From NCBI GenBank assembly GCA_018697195.1, contig CM031858.1, forward strand, positions 126,985,133 through 127,049,132: a DNA stretch of 64,000 nucleotides, written 5' to 3'. The translations under genes and the position numbers were made by a program. Positions 29,099 through 64,000 of this stretch are shown in pieces. Position 1 is the first letter of the stretch. Every line of letters starts with the position of its first letter. This DNA comes from Certhia americana (taxonomy: Eukaryota > Chordata > Aves > Passeriformes > Certhiidae). Under the pieces are notes generated by a model that had not been told where the DNA came from, made no database searches, and saw nothing but the letters and a program-made list of their open reading frames with translations.

Positions 29099-30051
29099 GT
29101 GTCATATCAGATATACAACTCAAAATATTGAGATCAAGGAAATTACTATAATAAACTTAAATCACACTGCTGCAAATTGAGAGTGTAAGATTTTGGAAAC
29201 GTTAACTTTTTCACAGCAACTTGCTTCGTGTACAGAGAGAACTGGAAGCAGTATTAATGATTTGTCTACATTAATTGTAGTGGATGAGTACTACTGATAG
29301 GAGTACAGGATACTACTGAAGTTCCTCTGAGCTGTCTGCCAAAAATACAATGCTGCACCTGAGTTGTGTTACCAATTCTAAGTTGCCATGGAAGTGCATT
29401 TAAATTTGTTAGTATGTATTATTATACTAAGTATCTGCTGCATGTAAAAGAAAACCTGTTGTTTTGTCTGTATTCTATACATAAATTCTGAGTTTCTACA
29501 GTAGAGACTTCATCATCTCTTATTAAAGAATTGCTTCCATGTTCCTCAAGCTTAGGAAGTTAAATAGCATATCAATGACACCTAGTTCTCAAAGTGCCCT
29601 ATTCTTTGTAAACTAAATGTTTCAGACAGGATCGTGGCAAGAACTGGTATAGCTTAGGGGTATAGAGCTAATCCCTGTTGAAAACTTCCAGAGTAGGCTG
29701 AAGTGATATTCTGAGGGAAGAAATGCAGAAGATTGTGATCCAAGGAGAAGGGGAGTTACTGTGCTGTTTTGCCATTTTTTTCTTTATTTTTATATGTAAA
29801 AAGTGCATTAATAGCTTGAAGGTGACAAAGCAAAATACTGTCCAAGATATGTAAAGTGAATGTGCTCGTAGGTCACTGGCACCACCTTGTGATAGAAGTG
29901 ATGTATGGCAGTCTTTGTCATCAGATGCTTTTCCCGTGTATTGGTTATAATATATACATATGTACAGCAGAGAGCTCGCCTGTAACCAGAATTTTGTACT
30001 TTTATATGTATTTCAGTTTTGATGAAGTTAGCTGATTTAACATGCCTGTGC

Positions 30052-30057
30052 ATTAAA
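30052..30057 (+). terminator. Distal polyadenylation signal ATTAAA (CPNE3)
   Basis: The common variant hexamer, followed within about 20-35 nt by tgttctgtggtgctttt, a good GU-rich downstream element. Likely the distal end of the transcript. Confidence 0.45.
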
Positions 30058-30080
30058 ATGATCATTTCAGTATACTGTTC

Positions 30081-32190
30081 TGTGGTGCTTTTGTATTCAG
30101 CGTATCGTGTGTTATACTAAATGCTGCTTTTGTGATACCTGTCGTGAGTATGCCACGGATTTCTGACAAGTACAAAAGGGAGAGGAAAAATGCCTTTCCA
30201 TTTAGTGGTAATGACTTTGCAGTTTATTCTTCATAAACCATCCTAAACAGGCTTCTAGCAAGAAATTCTGAAGTTGGACAGTTTTAAGTGTGACTTTCAT
30301 GCTCTGTGCCACATTAGAGTTCTCCCACGCATGCTATTTCATACAATTATTATGTTTTCCAACTCCGTTTTTCCCTGGACAGTGTCTTCATTTTGATTAG
30401 AGAGGCATAGAGAGATGGTTATTTGTAATTTTCAAATACATTATCCTACTCTACCCTTCAGTTTCTTTACATTCAAGTGTAGTCAAGTCTAAGGGACTCG
30501 ATTAGGACACTGAGAGATACAGGAGACAGTGTTGCAGTGGAATGTGATGCCACACAGAGGCAATTGTGACACTGGAAACTGCATCTTGTAAGTGCACCAG
30601 AGTAATTCATTCTGCGTCTTCACTAGTCAGGAATCTACACCCTAGAATTAGTTCCTGAAAGAATTTGTTACATCTTTCATCTGGGCCTTTCTTGTATCAT
30701 TCCATCTGGTGAAAACCATACAAATAGTTGCAGCTTCAATTTGTGAAGTCTTCTTGTGCCTGCCAACCCTAAGAATGGAGGAATTGTGGGAAGAGAAAAA
30801 TACCCTAACAATAGAACAGTAGGATGTTGCAGAAAACCAGATGGATGTTACTAATGTGTGGCCACTGTCTTCTGCACTGACACTTCCCCTATTTTGTTTT
30901 GTGTCTAAGGAATTCAAGAGCTGTGCATAACAGTAGTCTTGCAGACAGATCAAACTTTTCTGCAAACCTGGGCTGTTATGAGCTGTAGCAAAGCAGAAAT
31001 TTTTGACTGCACTGTCACTGCAGTGAAGCACTTGGTGCTGCAGTCTCAGCCTTTACTTTGTAATTATGTCAGTGTATGATTGATGAACTTAAATATGCCT
31101 ACAGAGAGAATGTTTGAAATTACCTGGTAGCATTTGTGTAGGCAGAAGGGAATCAGTGTTTTTTCAAAGAGAGTGAGCTTTACTCGTTCATATAAAAATG
31201 TTAAAATATGAGAAATATTTTCCTGCTTCCATAATGCTTTGACAGCTCTCTTTCAAAGAAAAAAGGATGTGAAATTATATATTGTAATTCATGGATTATT
31301 ATTATTCATAGAAGGTCTCATTCATGAAACAGTTCTGCAGTGTTTCTGATCTTGAGATTTCATTGAGACAGTCCTGGATGTGCAATAGATGAATAATTCT
31401 TTATGAAACAAAATTTTCTCCCTCTATTGTGATGTAATTTTTTCTTACATATCAAGTAGCACATAGCATACATATAAGGATGGTTCTTTCCACAAAGCAG
31501 TTGAACCTTCACCTCACTGCTCATGCAGCAGAACTTTCTTTGAAAGAGATTACGATTTTGGTCACGTCAGAGGATTGTGGAATATGCAACATATGGAATT
31601 CAGTCATCCAGCTTTTACTTGGGCAAGCTTCCTACTGATTCTGGTTAGGCTTTCAGTTTTGCCTGTTGAAAATAGGTTTTTTAACAGAAGTTGAAAGGCT
31701 TTTAAGAGGTCTATAGCCTGCAGGGTCATATATAGCCCGCAGAATGAGTGGGGTTTTTTTGGCATGGTGCCTTCCTTGGTTGGCTGGTCAGCCAAGGAGC
31801 TGTGAAGCCTGCCTTTTCCACTTCTTGGCTTGGCCTCTGCTGAAAGGGGATTGGGAGAGAGAGAGGAGATGCAAACCCATGGAAGAAAATAAAGTAAGAC
31901 TTAAGCTTAAAACACAGCTTCAAGCTTTTGTGTAATACTGCATCTGAGACTGATGAGTTGATGCAGAAGGTTGGCAGTGTGGGAGCTCCTGAATGGGAGG
32001 CTGTATCCCCCAACTGTGGCACTCATAAAGAATTTGCTGTAGTTCACAAGTGTGATGTAGCTAAGACACGGAAGAAACAATTTTCTCTCTGCACCATTAG
32101 TCTAAGTCTATGATGGAGATGAACAACTGAAGCATTGCTTGCAACTTTGCAATGTGGAGCCAGAAAGTGTAATTCCTGCTTTTTACAAAA
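30081..32190. other. Intergenic spacer between convergent CPNE3 and CNGB3
   Basis: About 2 kb between the tails of the two genes. It is AT-rich at first, with a slightly GC-richer patch at about 31730-32050. No exon, clear transposon or RNA gene was recognised. Its borders depend on the unproven polyA sites. Confidence 0.5.
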
Positions 32191-32195
32191 TAGCC

Positions 32196-33068
32196 TTTAT
32201 TTTTTAAGTAGGTGGTTTCGATACTAAGGTTCTTCAGACAGCTGTATCAAGTGCTTACTTTTCAGAGAGAATACCCAACCCCTTGACAAGATCAAGCAAG
32301 TAAATCAGCAGCCCAAAGTAATAGGTCACCTCTGGAGGATGAACTATCTTAAGTTTTTCCCGTGTTAACTTGCCAGAGTCAGAGACAGCTGGAGCAGATG
32401 TTTACACTTTCAGAGGGCTGGCAATAATCTGCTTCCCTCTTGCAGATTTTAGGATTTATTTTTTGACAATGGTTTTGTTATGTTGCCCTCTGTCCCAAGG
32501 TAAAACATCCTAACACATAGCACCTGCTGTCTGTTCTGAGTCATGCTGGTCACAAACCCAGGTCACCGATTAGAAGTATAAGGGGAGAAGAGAAAAGGAC
32601 AGAGAGAAACATAAGGAGCCTTAGCAACAGTAGGGCTGTAGCAAGGAAAAGGATAACTATGAGAAGGCATAGGAGAAAAGAGGAAACAATACATACAAAA
32701 GTTGAAAGCAAACTGAGCAACAGGAACAAGAGTAAGAAAGCAAGGATAAAGAGAAGAGGGAAGAGGAGAAGTAGGAACCAAACCGAGTAAGAGAAAAGGG
32801 AGAGCATAGATAAAACAAGAAACAAGCGGTTCTGCAATACAGTCTGAGCCGTAATTTCTAGTACACCAAAAGTTCTCTCTTCAGTGTCAAGGTTAAGAAC
32901 ATAAATAATTTGTACAGTTGTGCCAGGAGAGGAGGGCAAGAAGACGAGCTGGAGTGGATTTTTCTTATACACAGTCTCTACTTTTATGTTCTATACCCAA
33001 AAACAAAGTCCGGCCAGCCCTCTGAATGTAGCAAGACAAATAGATGGGAACACACCCCAAAGCACTTT
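32196..33068 (-). other. CNGB3: CNGB3 3'UTR (end inferred)
   Basis: The minus strand after the TAG at 33069-33071. AATAAA signals, read on the minus strand, lie at 32455-32460 and 32196-32201. The stretch about 32570-32830 is nearly all purine on the plus strand, so the transcript would carry a long pyrimidine-rich run. A 140-codon hydrophobic open frame there reflects pyrimidine-rich codons rather than a gene. Confidence 0.5.
32570..32830. repeat. Long purine-rich (plus) / pyrimidine-rich (minus) tract
   Basis: About 260 nt dominated by A and G (for example gagaagagaaaaggacagag and gagaagagggaagaggagaa), with only scattered C and T. It is not a simple tandem repeat. It lies in the inferred CNGB3 3'UTR. 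Confidence 0.75.
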
Positions 33069-62593
<29,525 letters not shown>

Positions 62594-64000
62594 CTAGACA
62601 CATAAGATTACCAAAACCATTGGCATTTTAACAATGGCTCAATTAATTTACCCTATCTCAACATGAACAAAAGCTTCATCATGTTAAAATACCTTTTAAA
62701 AACACTGGGCAGTGACTAAATTCATTATATTAAATACATAGAAAACACTTGAAGAATAAGATCACCACTGATATAAACATGTGGATCTGCTATCATGAAC
62801 AGGATACTATGTTACAGAGTGCAATATCCATATTGCTGAATTTCCCTGGACAATGCCTACAAGTTATGCCTTCTATAAGACTGACAAGAAAATTATTGAT
62901 TCATAATTTAGCATTCAGTAACGCAACTGAGCATTTCTCTTTACATGACTGTTGTAAAGAATGAATGCAGTGAGGATGGAGATAAAAAAGGACACCTGTG
63001 CCATGGGCTGGTCTCTCCCCTCTCCTGAGACCTGACATGCAAGATGCAGCAGGTAAAACCAGTGGGAAGCCTATGCTTTTATACATTTCTAGGCTTATAA
63101 AAGTCTTGTAGCACTCCTTTGAACCCAGTTCTTCCATCTTTGAGCTCGATAATGTTGTTTCCACATGGGTCCTATTAATTCTGGTGACTTTATCTCTGAT
63201 TAGGATACACAGTCTTAGCAGTAAACTGAAAAACTGGATCTATAATAGGTTAGGAAATAAAGGTCATAATTTCCACAAAGAGAACAAAAGAGATAGATCA
63301 GCTAGGAAAAAAATTTTAAAAATAAATTAGTTTATCAGTTGGTATAGTTTATTATTATTCAGGGACCATTTTTACCATTTTAAAAAACACATACATAATG
63401 AACAGCTTCTAAAAATTGCCAGAAAATAAAGCCACCACACTCAATTCCTCGTGGAAAGGAAAAAGAAAGTCAAACTTTCCTCTGAAGAGGAGAAAAATTG
63501 ATTTATGTTTCATATTTTGTCAAAAGTTAATGATTAATTTATGTCAGATGAATTTACTCTATTTAAAGCATGGACTTAAAAAGTCTTCAGTGTGTCCAGA
63601 TTTTTAGTCAAAGCTAAAATTTTATTTACTTTATTTACACAGAAGATCTCATATCAAAGTGACTAATATCCACTCATAAGATATACATGTTTCTTCATAT
63701 GTTTCGGATTCATCTCCACAAAAAAACATCTCTGGGAGTTATTTCAAAATACAAAAATTTCTTGACACAAATGATTCTAGATACTGCCTCTATAAGGTTT
63801 TTCCCCAAATTCTTCAGTGATGTCATTCAAAGGGGGGTTGTACCTAAGGACTCTAGTTTAGAGAAATAGGGATAAATTGACTTCATGGGGCACAAAGTGA
63901 TCCTTTCCAGTGGATAAACACACTATATTTACAAAAAAATTATCACAGTATTTTTTGTTACTACAAAATTATTTTCAGTTTTAAACTGGGCAAATGCACA
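62594..64000 (-). other. CNGB3: CNGB3 intron 4 (continues past window end)
   Basis: I looked on the minus strand for the expected preceding exon (the N-terminal segment with an ADAQLHNLVKRMR-like motif in human) and did not find it before 64000. AT-rich, with no clear repeat. The four upstream exons and the start codon lie outside. Confidence 0.65.

Larger units (their letters stand above)
27394..30080 (+). other. CPNE3: CPNE3 3'UTR (distal end inferred)
   Basis: AT-rich sequence after the TGA without coding character. Polyadenylation hexamers occur at 28027-28032 (AATAAA), 29093-29098 (AATAAA) and 30052-30057 (ATTAAA). The last is followed by a GT-rich stretch (tgttctgtggtgcttttgt), the usual downstream element, making it a good distal end. 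Human CPNE3 also has a multi-kilobase 3'UTR. Which site is used cannot be told from sequence. Confidence 0.55.

Noticed and set aside
31730..32110. GC-richer intergenic patch that might be a retro-element or gene fragment
   Set aside because: I could not match it to a protein or a repeat family. The frames are short and the ends undefined.
32550..32972. A 140-codon minus-strand frame predicting a highly hydrophobic protein
   Set aside because: It coincides with the pyrimidine-rich CNGB3 3'UTR. Leu/Phe/Ser richness is forced by base composition, and there is no family resemblance or domain pattern.

Overview
This window is vertebrate nuclear DNA, almost certainly from a bird. Coding sequence is cut into short exons with GT-AG borders and large AT-rich introns. 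The recognisable interspersed repeats are a CR1 LINE with its typical reverse-transcriptase tail, a second CR1 3' end, and solo LTRs of avian-type endogenous retroviruses. The repeat set looks more like a neoavian or passerine bird than a chicken, but that is only an inference.

Two genes lie tail to tail. On the + strand is a complete CPNE3 (copine-3). It has a CpG-island promoter and a non-coding first exon at the left edge (about 1-309), a 10.6 kb first intron, and 15 coding exons from 10894 to 27393 that join in one frame to a 533-residue protein. A long 3'UTR follows, with polyadenylation signals near 28027, 29093 and 30052. On the - strand is the 3' part of CNGB3, the beta-3 subunit of the cone cyclic-nucleotide-gated channel. 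Fourteen coding exons, matching human exons 5-18, run from 62593 down to the stop at 33069. They encode 633 residues: all transmembrane segments, the pore, the C-linker, the cyclic-nucleotide-binding domain and the C-terminal tail. The first four exons lie beyond position 64000. The RMDN1 / CPNE3 / CNGB3 order is known from mammals; the last two are seen here in the same convergent arrangement. RMDN1 would be just off the left edge, and I could not identify any of its exons.

Layout: 1-600 CpG island and CPNE3 exon 1; 310-10885 intron 1 with a CR1 split by a solo LTR (4155-5700), a second solo LTR (about 7245-7500) and one candidate alternative exon (3004-3068); 10886-27393 CPNE3 coding exons; 27394 to about 30080 3'UTR; about 30080-32190 intergenic; about 32190-33068 CNGB3 3'UTR, including a long purine/pyrimidine tract; 33069-62593 CNGB3 exons; 62594-64000 CNGB3 intron.

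The two genes have unrelated jobs: calcium-dependent phospholipid binding (copine) and cone phototransduction (CNGB3). I see no evidence of an undescribed multi-gene system. The most noteworthy points are a non-canonical GC splice donor after CNGB3 exon 13, a lysine-rich coding minisatellite in CNGB3 exon 5, an LTR nested in a CR1 with an inverted CR1 scrap at one edge, a 19-bp-arm AT palindrome in a CNGB3 intron, and a triplet microsatellite abutting a CPNE3 splice acceptor.
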